Of a DNA stretch of 64,000 nucleotides, positions 36,501-44,205 are shown one piece after another. Each line of letters starts with the position of its first letter. Positions within the stretch are counted from its first letter, which is position 1. The notes under the pieces are model-generated. The model saw only the letters and a program-made list of their open reading frames with translations, did no database searches and had not been told where the DNA came from. The translations under genes and the position numbers were made by a program. Source of the stretch: Peptoniphilus harei (GTDB taxonomy: Bacteria; Bacillota; Clostridia; Tissierellales; Peptoniphilaceae); contig NZ_UATM01000032.1 in NCBI RefSeq assembly GCF_900454685.1, positions 1,488,001 to 1,552,000 of the forward strand, given 5' to 3'.

Positions 36501-37155
36501 ACTTGTATCCCACTCCTCTTACTGTAATAATAAATTTTCTATATTCTTTTATAGAGTTTCTAAGCATCTTTATATGAGTATCAACTGTCCTATCTTCCCC
36601 ATAAAAATCATAACCCCACACTTGATTTAGGAGCTTATCACGAGATAGGGCAATATTTTTATTTTTTACCATGTAAACCAAGAGGTCATATTCCTTTGGA
36701 GTAAGGTCTACTATTTCATCATCTACAAAAACGACACGACCATCTAAGTCAATTTTTAGCCCCTCAAATTCCATGGCTTGATTTTCTTCAACCTTGTTAT
36801 TTCTATTTACAATAACATTTAGCCTTGCCATTAATTCCTTTGGAGAAAAAGGTTTTGTGACATAATCATCAATTCCAATTTCAAATCCAAATAATTTATC
36901 ATATTCCTCGCTCCTTGCTGATAGCATTAAGACAGGAATATTTTTTATCTTTTTTATTTCCTTGTAGGATGAAAAGCCATCAAGTCTTGGCATCATTATA
37001 TCCATGACAATTACATCGAAGTCTTCTTCTTTAACCTTATCTATAGCATCAAGACCATCTACAGCTTCAACTACTTCGTGACCTTCAAACTCTGCGTAGG
37101 TTCTTATAACTTCTCTTATGCTTTTTTCATCATCCACTACTAAAATTTTAAACAT
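36484..37155 (-). CDS. OmpR/PhoB-family response regulator
   Basis: This 223-residue DNA-binding regulator has a receiver domain with the acid pair DDE near residue 8, the phospho-acceptor D52 in VIVMDIMMPRLDG, the conserved Ser in MLSARSEEYDK and Lys in DYVTKPFSPKEL. The C-terminal winged helix has LTPKEYDLLVYMVKN and DRTVDTHIKMLRNSI, then ITVRGVGYKFD. It is the first gene of the pair with the histidine kinase. What it controls is not known; the neighbouring dcw and TraB genes do not settle it. Confidence 0.95.
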   Translation of the reverse strand: MFKILVVDDEKSIREVIRTYAEFEGHEVVEAVDGLDAIDKVKEEDFDVIVMDIMMPRLDGFSSYKEIKKIKNIPVLMLSARSEEYDKLFGFEIGIDDYVTKPFSPKELMARLNVIVNRNNKVEENQAMEFEGLKIDLDGRVVFVDDEIVDLTPKEYDLLVYMVKNKNIALSRDKLLNQVWGYDFYGEDRTVDTHIKMLRNSIKEYRKFIITVRGVGYKFDTRN

Positions 37156-37260
37156 TTTATCACCAACTTCATTATAATAATAATTTGTGAATTTTTGATG
37201 AAGACTTTGTTAAGCCTCATCTTATAATTTATTTATATTTACTCAATTATATCAATAAGC
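37156..37260 (-). promoter_or_regulatory. Probable promoter region of the two-component operon
   Basis: The A/T-rich space upstream of the regulator holds several -10-like elements, among them TATAAT at 37176-37171. No single -35/-10 pair stands out; TTGAGT with TAAGAT 16 bases later (about 37245-37218) is the best I see. An imperfect inverted repeat (GATGAGG...TTCATC, 37197-37221) lies between. Confidence 0.3.
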
Positions 37261-37299
37261 AAAAAATTTTGTGCAAATCTTTTTTATTAAATGAAAAAT

Positions 37300-37349
37300 A
37301 AAAAAGCCTGCAAGAAGATGATATGTACACATCAAAATCTTACAGACTT
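37300..37349 (-). terminator. Long hairpin terminator after the TraB gene
   Basis: On the minus strand AAGTCTGTAAGA (37349-37338) pairs with TCTTGCAGGCTT (37315-37304), with two G-T pairs. The inner part (37333-37320) forms its own near-palindromic stem. A T run follows. It ends the aspS-TraB string. Confidence 0.8.
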
Positions 37350-37360
37350 GTAAATTTTTA

Positions 37361-38512
37361 TTAAATTATACTTTGAATAATTTTTGATCCAGCTATGATA
37401 GTTCCAATTGATGAACCTAGGTTAGCAAGGATTACAACTAATAAGGCCTTCAAAAACTTGTTGTGGATCCATGACTTAATATTAAAGATATCATCTGGAA
37501 TATTATTTACGTCCTCAACTGTTGGCTTCTTTAGGCTTGCTTCAACTAAACCTGCGAACCAACCACAAGCAAGTACAGGGTTGATTGAAGTAAAAGGAGC
37601 AGCAACAAAAGCTGTTAAAACACTGAGTGGATGTGGAAGACATAGGGCTGTAAAGATTGCTGCAAAGACAGAGTTAAATATAAACCAAGATTTTATTTGT
37701 GAAAATCCTGTATCCATACTTTGCTTAAAGCCCAGTACAATTAAAATTACAATTAGGGCTGGTATAATCCAAGGAAGCAGTTTTCCCATAAAAGACTTTG
37801 GTGGAACCTTATCAAGTTCTTCTATGTCTTGGTCCTTAAAGACCTCTTCTTCAACTCCTGGAGTATGAGCAGCACCAAGGATTGCTACAACTTTATTACC
37901 TGGAGCATTTTTAATATTGTAAGCAAGATACTTATCTCTTTCATGTAAAAGAGTCGCTGCAATTTGAGGGTAGTCCTTACCCATATCTTCTATGGCAAGC
38001 TCAAGATTGTCTCTTTCGATTAATCTTTGAAGGTCTTCTTCAGACACATCTTCATCGTCATCAATAGACATTAGTGAGAAGAATAATTTTATTTTTTCAA
38101 AGAATCCCATCTTTCTCCAAATTCTCATAAAAGTTGTTTGGATACTTCTATCAGCTAGGACCAAATTAATTCCCATCTCTTCGGAAGCCTTCATACCTTC
38201 CATCATTTCTTGTCCAGGTTTTGTCTTTAGTTTTTTTGCAATATTTTTTTGATATGATGAAAGGATGAGGTTAGCAATTAAAAGCGTAACCTTCTTCTCC
38301 TTTATAATATCTATAATATTTGTATTTTTCCAAGCCTCAGGATTTTTTAAATTTTTATACCTTTGGTCATCAAGCTCAATGCAAATTGAGTCAGGATTTT
38401 CTTCTTTTATAGTTTCCCTGACTAAATTAACACTTTCTTGAGAAACGTGAGCCGTAGGTATTAAAATAATTTCCTTTCCTTGGTAATCTATTCTAATTAA
38501 TTGTTCCTTCAT
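37361..38512 (-). CDS. TraB/PrgY-family membrane protein
   Basis: This 383-residue protein belongs to the TraB/PrgY family, named after an Enterococcus factor that shuts off pheromone activity; distant relatives are Tiki-type metalloproteases. The N-terminal soluble domain has ILIPTAHVSQESVNLV and IELDDQRYKNL, and AILGAAHTPGVEEE gives the second conserved His (GX2H-type motif). The C-terminal third has about four membrane segments (LLPWIIPALIVILIVLG, FNSVFAAIFTALC, and two more), with LPHPLSVLTAFVAAPFTSINP typical of the archaeal/bacterial group. The substrate is unknown. It lies 18 bases after an unknown coiled-coil gene and is last in its operon. Confidence 0.85.
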   Translation of the reverse strand: MKEQLIRIDYQGKEIILIPTAHVSQESVNLVRETIKEENPDSICIELDDQRYKNLKNPEAWKNTNIIDIIKEKKVTLLIANLILSSYQKNIAKKLKTKPGQEMMEGMKASEEMGINLVLADRSIQTTFMRIWRKMGFFEKIKLFFSLMSIDDDEDVSEEDLQRLIERDNLELAIEDMGKDYPQIAATLLHERDKYLAYNIKNAPGNKVVAILGAAHTPGVEEEVFKDQDIEELDKVPPKSFMGKLLPWIIPALIVILIVLGFKQSMDTGFSQIKSWFIFNSVFAAIFTALCLPHPLSVLTAFVAAPFTSINPVLACGWFAGLVEASLKKPTVEDVNNIPDDIFNIKSWIHNKFLKALLVVILANLGSSIGTIIAGSKIIQSII

Positions 38513-38530
38513 TTTTCTCCTAAAAAGAGT

Positions 38531-39493
38531 TTATTCTTTTTCTTCACTTATGGTGTAGGCTTTTTCATCTACACCCCTATAATAATTTGTAGTTAATTTC
38601 TTTTCTTCAATTTTTTCTGTCATAAGTATTTTGTCATTTGCTTTAAACTTATTAAGTCCATCTTCGTTTATTATTTCATATCCCTTTAAATAATTAATTG
38701 ATGAGTTTAAAATATCAAGACAAAGGGCATTTAATATGTCTTCTTGGCTGTCATTCTCTTCCTTATCTTTTGAAGAATTATCATCAGTCAAATTTTTATT
38801 TCTAAAATTTGTATTTACACCATAAATATTTTCAGACACTTCTAATAGATTTTCTTCTTTTTTTAAAATTGAATCTTTTTCATCCTTTAACCTGGAAATC
38901 TTTGAAGAGTCATTTAATAAAATGGACTTAAGTAAATAATTATCACCATTTAATAAATAGTCTACAAGTCCAAGATTCTCATAAGCCTTGATATTGTGCT
39001 TTCCTATAGATTTATTTAAGTTGTAAGTATAATATGAATCTATAAAAAATGGCAGAATAGATAAATTATCTTCAATGTCCTCCATACTTAAGTCCTTATC
39101 TATAAAGTTTCCATTAAGAGGAAGGTAGGAATTTGTTTTTTCTCTTGATAATTCAAAAGACTTAAAACTTTTATTTTCTTCAAATGAAATTTTTGAATCT
39201 TCCAATTCCTTATTTAGGCTTTCTATCTCTGCGGATTTATTTTTCAAAACATTAAACTTCTCTAGTTCATTCTCAATGACTTCAAGTTTTGTATTCTTCA
39301 AGTTTATATCCTGACTTAGGTTTTTTAACTTATCTTCACTTTTGTCTTTTTTGTCTATTAAAGAAGAGTTTTCCCTAGTTAAATTAAAATATGAAGACTC
39401 CATTTTTTTTAAATTTGAAAAACCAAGATAAAAAAGTATTAAACTTAGAATAATAAAAACAAAAGAAAAAAATGCTTTTATATTTTTACTCAT
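38531..39493 (-). CDS. Membrane-anchored coiled-coil protein of unknown function
   Basis: I do not recognise this 320-residue protein. It starts with a short basic end (SKNIK) and a single strong membrane segment (FFSFVFIILSLILFYLGF), then about 90 residues of Lys/Glu/Leu-rich coiled coil, then a mostly helical, acidic domain and a charged stretch (DDNSSKDKEENDSQED). By the positive-inside rule the bulk should be outside the cell. There are no cysteine motifs or recognisable enzyme residues; only one Cys is seen. I prefer ATG 39493 (MSKNIKAFF) because an AGAGTGG precedes it; the frame also opens at GTG 39502. It overlaps the preceding gene, which has the same overall design, so the two probably act together. 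Confidence 0.75.
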   Translation of the reverse strand: MSKNIKAFFSFVFIILSLILFYLGFSNLKKMESSYFNLTRENSSLIDKKDKSEDKLKNLSQDINLKNTKLEVIENELEKFNVLKNKSAEIESLNKELEDSKISFEENKSFKSFELSREKTNSYLPLNGNFIDKDLSMEDIEDNLSILPFFIDSYYTYNLNKSIGKHNIKAYENLGLVDYLLNGDNYLLKSILLNDSSKISRLKDEKDSILKKEENLLEVSENIYGVNTNFRNKNLTDDNSSKDKEENDSQEDILNALCLDILNSSINYLKGYEIINEDGLNKFKANDKILMTEKIEEKKLTTNYYRGVDEKAYTISEEKE

Positions 39494-40304
39494 CTTTACC
39501 ACTCTTCTCTAAGGCCTTAATAATCCCATAATTTTTGTAATATTCAGAAACTTTCTCATCGAGAAAGTCTTTTAAATATCCTAGTTTTTCTGAAGACAAG
39601 TCACCTGTTTTGTATGACTTTTTCTCCATCTCTCTATAAATATTTAACAAGTTATTTAGATCAACATAGACTTCAGATAAATTTACCCTTTCATCTTCCA
39701 TAAAATTATAGATACTTGAAGAATATATAGAAGCATAGAATACAAATAAATTTAACTCATGAGAAGGGCTATTTTGATTTAATATATAAGATGCAAATCC
39801 ATCTACATCTTTAAAAAGACCATCAAGTCCTAAATCCTTATAAAGGTTTTTACTTTTTTCAAGACTTCTTTCCCTACTAATAGTTAAGAAGTCATCAACG
39901 GCCCTGTCATAATTTTCTTTTTCATAAATATTTGAATTAAAGAAAGCTCCATAGGCCTTAAGTCTTTCCCTTACTTCAGACTTAATCGCCTTATTTTTTT
40001 CTTCATAATCTTTCTTGATGTTTTTTATTTCATCAGTTTTATTAGCTTCAAATTGATAGCCATATTTTTCGTAAAAATCTTGTGACTTTAAATTAAACTT
40101 TATATCTAAGTTATCTATTTCCTTATCCAAATCCTTAGATTTATCTTCCAAGACTTGTATTTCTTCCATTAGCTTTTTATTTTCAGCAATTAATTTGTTA
40201 GAAAATTTTTTATTAGCTAATGAATATAGAAAAAATAGTGAGGACAAAATTAGGATCACTATAGAAAAAATATAGAGAACCTTTTGCCAATTTTTGCTAG
40301 TCAT
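39486..40304 (-). CDS. Membrane-anchored coiled-coil protein of unknown function (pair member)
   Basis: I do not recognise this 272-residue protein. It has one N-terminal membrane segment (VLYIFSIVILILSSLFFLY), a coiled coil of about 45 residues (LIAENKKLMEEIQVLEDK and on), and a helical C-terminal domain rich in Asp, Tyr and Lys without cysteine or a catalytic pattern. The order membrane segment, coiled coil, helical domain is shared with the next gene, which overlaps it, though the sequences are not clearly alike. It starts 7 bases after the RseC-like gene and belongs to the aspS-TraB string. An envelope or division role is possible from the shape alone; that is a guess. Confidence 0.75.
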   Translation of the reverse strand: MTSKNWQKVLYIFSIVILILSSLFFLYSLANKKFSNKLIAENKKLMEEIQVLEDKSKDLDKEIDNLDIKFNLKSQDFYEKYGYQFEANKTDEIKNIKKDYEEKNKAIKSEVRERLKAYGAFFNSNIYEKENYDRAVDDFLTISRERSLEKSKNLYKDLGLDGLFKDVDGFASYILNQNSPSHELNLFVFYASIYSSSIYNFMEDERVNLSEVYVDLNNLLNIYREMEKKSYKTGDLSSEKLGYLKDFLDEKVSEYYKNYGIIKALEKSGKDE

Positions 40305-40311
40305 CTTTCAC

Positions 40312-40734
40312 CTACATTTTTTCAAGAAGAATGCTGGCTCCACTTATTTGTCTATTTTTGTTGTCAATGCTTCTAAGAATAATAAAAGATAGAATAAAGG
40401 ATAAAATTCCCATTACTAAAGAAAGTACATCTTTATTTCCTAAACCCATCTTATTGAAAAAATAATTAGAAATAGTAATTGCTGACATAAATAGAACGAG
40501 TGGCAAGCCATAAACTAAAAATTTATAAGAAAGCACTGACTTGTCATTGGTTTTTATCTTTACTATATCTCCAACCTTGGCAGAAATAGTATTGTTAAAC
40601 TCAAAGAGCTCTTGTTCTGATTCAGCACACTTAGCGTTACAAGCCTCGCACGATTCTCCGCAGGCACTTTCTCTAGTAAATTCTACAAAAATTTTGTTTT
40701 CTCTTTTAGCTCTTACAATTCCAATGCTTTCCAT
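40312..40734 (-). CDS. RseC/MucC-family membrane protein
   Basis: This 140-residue protein belongs to the SoxR-reducing system/RseC family. It begins MESIGIVRAKRENKIFVEF, then has four close cysteines in ACGESCEACNAKCAE (CX3CX2CX3C), a short OB-like part (VGDIVKIKTNDKSVL), and two membrane segments (YGLPLVLFMSAITISNYFF and VLSLVMGILSFILSFII). In E. coli, RseC works with the Rsx electron-transfer complex; in Firmicutes the role is unclear, but the cysteines suggest metal or redox function. No rnf/rsx gene is in the window. It lies 14 bases after aspS and leads into the two unknown membrane proteins. Confidence 0.88.
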   Translation of the reverse strand: MESIGIVRAKRENKIFVEFTRESACGESCEACNAKCAESEQELFEFNNTISAKVGDIVKIKTNDKSVLSYKFLVYGLPLVLFMSAITISNYFFNKMGLGNKDVLSLVMGILSFILSFIILRSIDNKNRQISGASILLEKM

Positions 40735-40748
40735 ATAATCACCTTTTC

Positions 40749-42524
40749 TTATTCTTCAATTACCTTGATATGAACTTCTTCTAATTGTTTTTCTGTAAGT
40801 TCTGTTGGTGCACCTGTTAATAGACAAGTTGCAGCTTGAGTCTTAGGGAAGGCTATAACGTCTCTTATGCTCTTAGCTCCTGTAAATAACATTACAAGTC
40901 TATCTAGACCATATGCAAGTCCTCCATGTGGTGGAGCTCCATATTTAAAGGCGTCAAGAAGGAAACCAAATTTTTCTTTAGCTTCTTCTTCTGAAAGTCC
41001 AAGAGCTTCAAACATTTTTTCTTGAACCTCTGGGTCGTTAATCCTAATACTTCCTCCACCCATTTCATCGCCATTGATAACAATGTCGTAGGCTTTTGCT
41101 CTAGCATTTTCCTTATCACTTACTAATTTATCTACGTCCTCATCTAGTGGGCTTGTGAAAGGATGATGCATTGCAACATATCTCTCTTCTTCCTCATCAT
41201 ATTCAAATAATGGGAATTCTGTTATCCAAACAAGTTTATAGTCATCTTCATCTATTAGGTCCATGTCTCTTGCAATCTTGTTACGAAGGTTACCTAGACC
41301 ACTAAATACTACAGAGTTTTTATCAGCTAGGATTAAAACTAAATCTCCTTTTTTTGCATCAAAGGCAGAAATAATTTCTTGTATTTTTTCTTCTGAAATG
41401 AATTTAGAAACTGGTGAATCAATTTCATCATCAACTCTTATCCAAGAAAGTCCCATAGCCTTAAAGTCCTTTACAAAGGATTCTAATTTTTTAACTTGCT
41501 TCTTAGAGTAGAAGTCACTTCCACCATCAACTTTAATTCCTCTAACGCTTTTGCCCTTTTCAGTGTTTCCTTCAAAAACCTTAAAGCCACAATCTTTTAC
41601 TATTTCAGAGATATCCTTTAGTTCCATACCAAATCTTAAGTCTGGTTTATCTACTCCAAACCTATCCATTGCTTCAGAGTATTTCATTCTTTTAATTGGA
41701 AGTTCAATGTCCTTATTAATTACTTCTTTGAATAATTTTTGAAGATATCTTTCGTTAAGACTCATTACATCTTCTTCATCTACAAAGCTAAGTTCCATGT
41801 CAATTTGAGTAAACTCAGGTTGTCTATTGGCCCTTAGGTCTTCGTCTCTAAAGCATTTTGTAATTTGAATATATCTATCAAGTCCTGCCACCATAAGTAA
41901 CTGTTTCATTAGTTGTGGTGATTGAGGAAGGGCATAAAATTCTCCAGGATTAACCCTACTAGGAACTAGGTAGTCCCTTGCTCCTTCAGGAGTTGGCTTA
42001 GTTAGCATAGGAGTTTCAACTTCTATAAATCCGTTTTCATAAAAGAAGTCACGAGTAATCTTATAAATCTGTGAACGAATCATGAGATTTTTTTGCATAC
42101 TTGGCTTTCTTAAATCAAGAGTCCTATATTTAAGTCTCATGTTTTCAGAAACATTATCATTGTCCTTAACATAAATAGGTGGAACTTCTGATTCACTTAA
42201 GATTTTAAGTTCTGTTGCTAAGACTTCAACCCTACCAGTTTCTAATTCTTCGTTAATTGAAGATCTCATACGAACTTGTCCCTTTACAGCAATTACAAAT
42301 TCTCCACGAAGGTGAGATGCCTTTTCCAAAAGTTCATCTGATGAAGTATCATCGAAAACAATTTGTGCAATTCCACTTCTATCTCTTAAATCAACAAAAA
42401 CTATAGATCCAAGTGACCTTTGTTTTGCCACCCAACCCATTAGGGTAACTTCTTTTGAAATCATATCTTCTGAAATCTCATTACAATAATTTGTTCTTTT
42501 GAGATTTCCCATTTTTTCAGCCAT
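40749..42524 (-). CDS. aspS: Aspartyl-tRNA synthetase
   Basis: AspS charges tRNA-Asp. The 591-residue bacterial-type enzyme has the OB anticodon domain (EVTLMGWVAKQRSLGSIVF), class II motif 2 in ITKCFRDEDLRANRQPEFTQ, the bacterial GAD insertion in the middle (about 300-420), and motif 3 in GLAYGLDRLVMLFTG. The FRDEDLRANRQPEFTQID string with the long GAD domain marks it as bacterial AspRS. Since AsnS and AsnA are also encoded here, AspS need not be non-discriminating, but this is inference. It has its own promoter and a leader of about 105 bases containing a hairpin just before the ribosome site. Confidence 0.97.
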   Translation of the reverse strand: MAEKMGNLKRTNYCNEISEDMISKEVTLMGWVAKQRSLGSIVFVDLRDRSGIAQIVFDDTSSDELLEKASHLRGEFVIAVKGQVRMRSSINEELETGRVEVLATELKILSESEVPPIYVKDNDNVSENMRLKYRTLDLRKPSMQKNLMIRSQIYKITRDFFYENGFIEVETPMLTKPTPEGARDYLVPSRVNPGEFYALPQSPQLMKQLLMVAGLDRYIQITKCFRDEDLRANRQPEFTQIDMELSFVDEEDVMSLNERYLQKLFKEVINKDIELPIKRMKYSEAMDRFGVDKPDLRFGMELKDISEIVKDCGFKVFEGNTEKGKSVRGIKVDGGSDFYSKKQVKKLESFVKDFKAMGLSWIRVDDEIDSPVSKFISEEKIQEIISAFDAKKGDLVLILADKNSVVFSGLGNLRNKIARDMDLIDEDDYKLVWITEFPLFEYDEEEERYVAMHHPFTSPLDEDVDKLVSDKENARAKAYDIVINGDEMGGGSIRINDPEVQEKMFEALGLSEEEAKEKFGFLLDAFKYGAPPHGGLAYGLDRLVMLFTGAKSIRDVIAFPKTQAATCLLTGAPTELTEKQLEEVHIKVIEE

Positions 42525-42539
42525 ATTTCCTCCTAAAAA

Positions 42540-42568
42540 TTAAACTCCAAGCCTCAAATGGTTTGGAG
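42540..42568 (-). terminator. Terminator-like hairpin in the aspS leader
   Basis: On the minus strand CTCCAA (42568-42563) pairs with TTGGAG (42550-42545), with an inner CC/GG pair after one mismatch; TTTAATTTTT follows. It stands only about 20 bases before the aspS ATG, downstream of the promoter at 42637-42665, so aspS must be read through it. An attenuator is possible; no T-box sequence is seen. Confidence 0.55.
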
Positions 42569-42636
42569 CTTATTCCTTAATATTTTTATAATCGATTAGC
42601 CTTTAATATAGTTTTTTACCATAAAATTCTATTTTA

Positions 42637-42665
42637 ATTATAAAACAAGGCCTTTAAAAATTCAA
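42637..42665 (-). promoter_or_regulatory. Promoter of aspS
   Basis: TTGAAT (42665-42660) and a perfect TATAAT (42642-42637) are 17 bases apart on the minus strand, directly after the murE-like stop codon. Confidence 0.82.
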
Positions 42666-42667
42666 CT

Positions 42668-44203
42668 TTAACAGATTCTCTTGTCTATTCTATGAGAAAA
42701 ACCTTCTATGTCTTTAACCTTATTTTCTCTCAAAAGTTTTTCTTTTACAAAGCCTGCTCCCTTATCCATTCCTTGGCAGCCTGCAAGGAGTAAGACATCA
42801 TCATTTTCTAACAAGTCAATTGATTCATTGACTGATTCTTCTAAAGTCTCGTAAATTTTACACTCAATATTATTTTTTTCTAAAATATCTTTAAAAACTT
42901 TTAGTTCTTCATCAGTGACCCTGTCCTTTTCCTTGACAGTATCTATTGACAAAGTCGCTGAAATACTTTTAGGTTTTAAAATCTTTATCCACTTGACTAG
43001 TCTTTCTGTAATTTCACGATTTACTTCAACCCCTCTTTTGCCCCTAATTGCATAAAGGATGTTTAGATTTTTATAGTCCATTTCCTTTAAAGTTTCCATT
43101 GTTGCATCAATGTTTTTTTCATTGGCAAAGTGGTCGTCTAAGATTTTAAATTCTTCGTCAAAGATTAATTCAAATCTTCTCTCCACTCCTTTAAAATCTT
43201 TTAAGGCTTTTTTAATAATTTCTATATTAATTTCAAGACATAGGGCAACTATTATTGCAACAATAGAATTCATCACTGATGAATAACCAACTGATCCCAG
43301 TTCAATTTCAAATTCAGATTTTTCTAAGATAAAATCTTTTATTCTTATATCCCTATTAATTGTAAAAACAAATTTCCCCTTGCCTGTTGAAAGGTCAAGG
43401 TCTTGAATTCCAAAATCAGCTTCATTATTTTCTAGTGAAAAGCTAAGGACTTGTGCTTTCGTCTTGTCTTTCAAAGAATAAATTTTTTCATCATCTGAAT
43501 TTAAAATTGCAAGTGCATCTTCTTTTGCATGTCTAATAAGTCTTGATTTAAACCTAAAATAATTATCAAAACTTCCATGTTGATCAATGTGTTCTCTACC
43601 AAGATTGTTAAAAGTCACTATGTCAAAATCAATGTTCTTATTTCTATACAGTTCTTGGGCAGATGATGAGACTTCCATTGTCACATCAGTTACGCCACTA
43701 TCCTTCATATCCCTAAAGTAAGACTGAAGAGTTAAGGATTCTGGAGTTGTGAGTACAGAGGGAATCATAACATCATCATATCTTGTTAAAACTGTGCCTA
43801 TCATTCCAGTTTTTCTCTCATCTTCTTCTAATATTGAATCAACCATAAAAGCAGTAGTTGTCTTACCATTAGTTGCAGTGATACCAATTACTTTCATATC
43901 TTTTGATGGATCTTCATAAAAATTTGTGGCCATATCTGCAAGAGCAATCCTAGAATTTTTTACTCTTATTTGTTTAATCTCTTCATCAGAATAATCTTCA
44001 ACTACAGCAATTTCTGCTCCCATTTCTTTTGCTTTTTTTATAAATTTATGTCCATCTGTGACATAACCCTTTATGGCAACAAAAATACCGCCTTCGACTA
44101 CATCGTCTGTGTGAAAGGCGATATTTTTTATTTCCGTTTCTTTATCTATTTCATAGTTTGCATCAACAATGTCTAAGTTATTTAAAATTTTTCCTAATTT
44201 CAA
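42668..44203 (-). CDS. Mur ligase family protein, MurE-like (divergent)
   Basis: This is a 511-residue ATP-dependent ligase of the MurE type, which adds the third amino acid to UDP-MurNAc-L-Ala-D-Glu. Clear parts are FVAIKGYVTDGHKFI at the UDP site, the ATP loop GITATNGKTTT (107-117), GTVLTRYDDV, and FKGVERRFEL (about 337-346). Several usual MurE marks differ: EVSSS (177-181) instead of EVSSH, ILDDHFANEKN (354-364) instead of the DYAHTP box, and no DNPR specificity motif where SATLSIDTVKEKD stands. TTG is the start codon, after AAGGAG. It may be a MurE for a non-DAP residue or a related amide ligase. It follows the hemZ-like gene by two bases. Confidence 0.82.
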   Translation of the reverse strand: MKLGKILNNLDIVDANYEIDKETEIKNIAFHTDDVVEGGIFVAIKGYVTDGHKFIKKAKEMGAEIAVVEDYSDEEIKQIRVKNSRIALADMATNFYEDPSKDMKVIGITATNGKTTTAFMVDSILEEDERKTGMIGTVLTRYDDVMIPSVLTTPESLTLQSYFRDMKDSGVTDVTMEVSSSAQELYRNKNIDFDIVTFNNLGREHIDQHGSFDNYFRFKSRLIRHAKEDALAILNSDDEKIYSLKDKTKAQVLSFSLENNEADFGIQDLDLSTGKGKFVFTINRDIRIKDFILEKSEFEIELGSVGYSSVMNSIVAIIVALCLEINIEIIKKALKDFKGVERRFELIFDEEFKILDDHFANEKNIDATMETLKEMDYKNLNILYAIRGKRGVEVNREITERLVKWIKILKPKSISATLSIDTVKEKDRVTDEELKVFKDILEKNNIECKIYETLEESVNESIDLLENDDVLLLAGCQGMDKGAGFVKEKLLRENKVKDIEGFSHRIDKRIC

Positions 44204-44205
44204 AA

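Noticed and set aside
37395..37868. 157-codon open frame on the plus strand
   Set aside because: It is antisense to the membrane part of the TraB-like gene and has no ribosome site or family resemblance.
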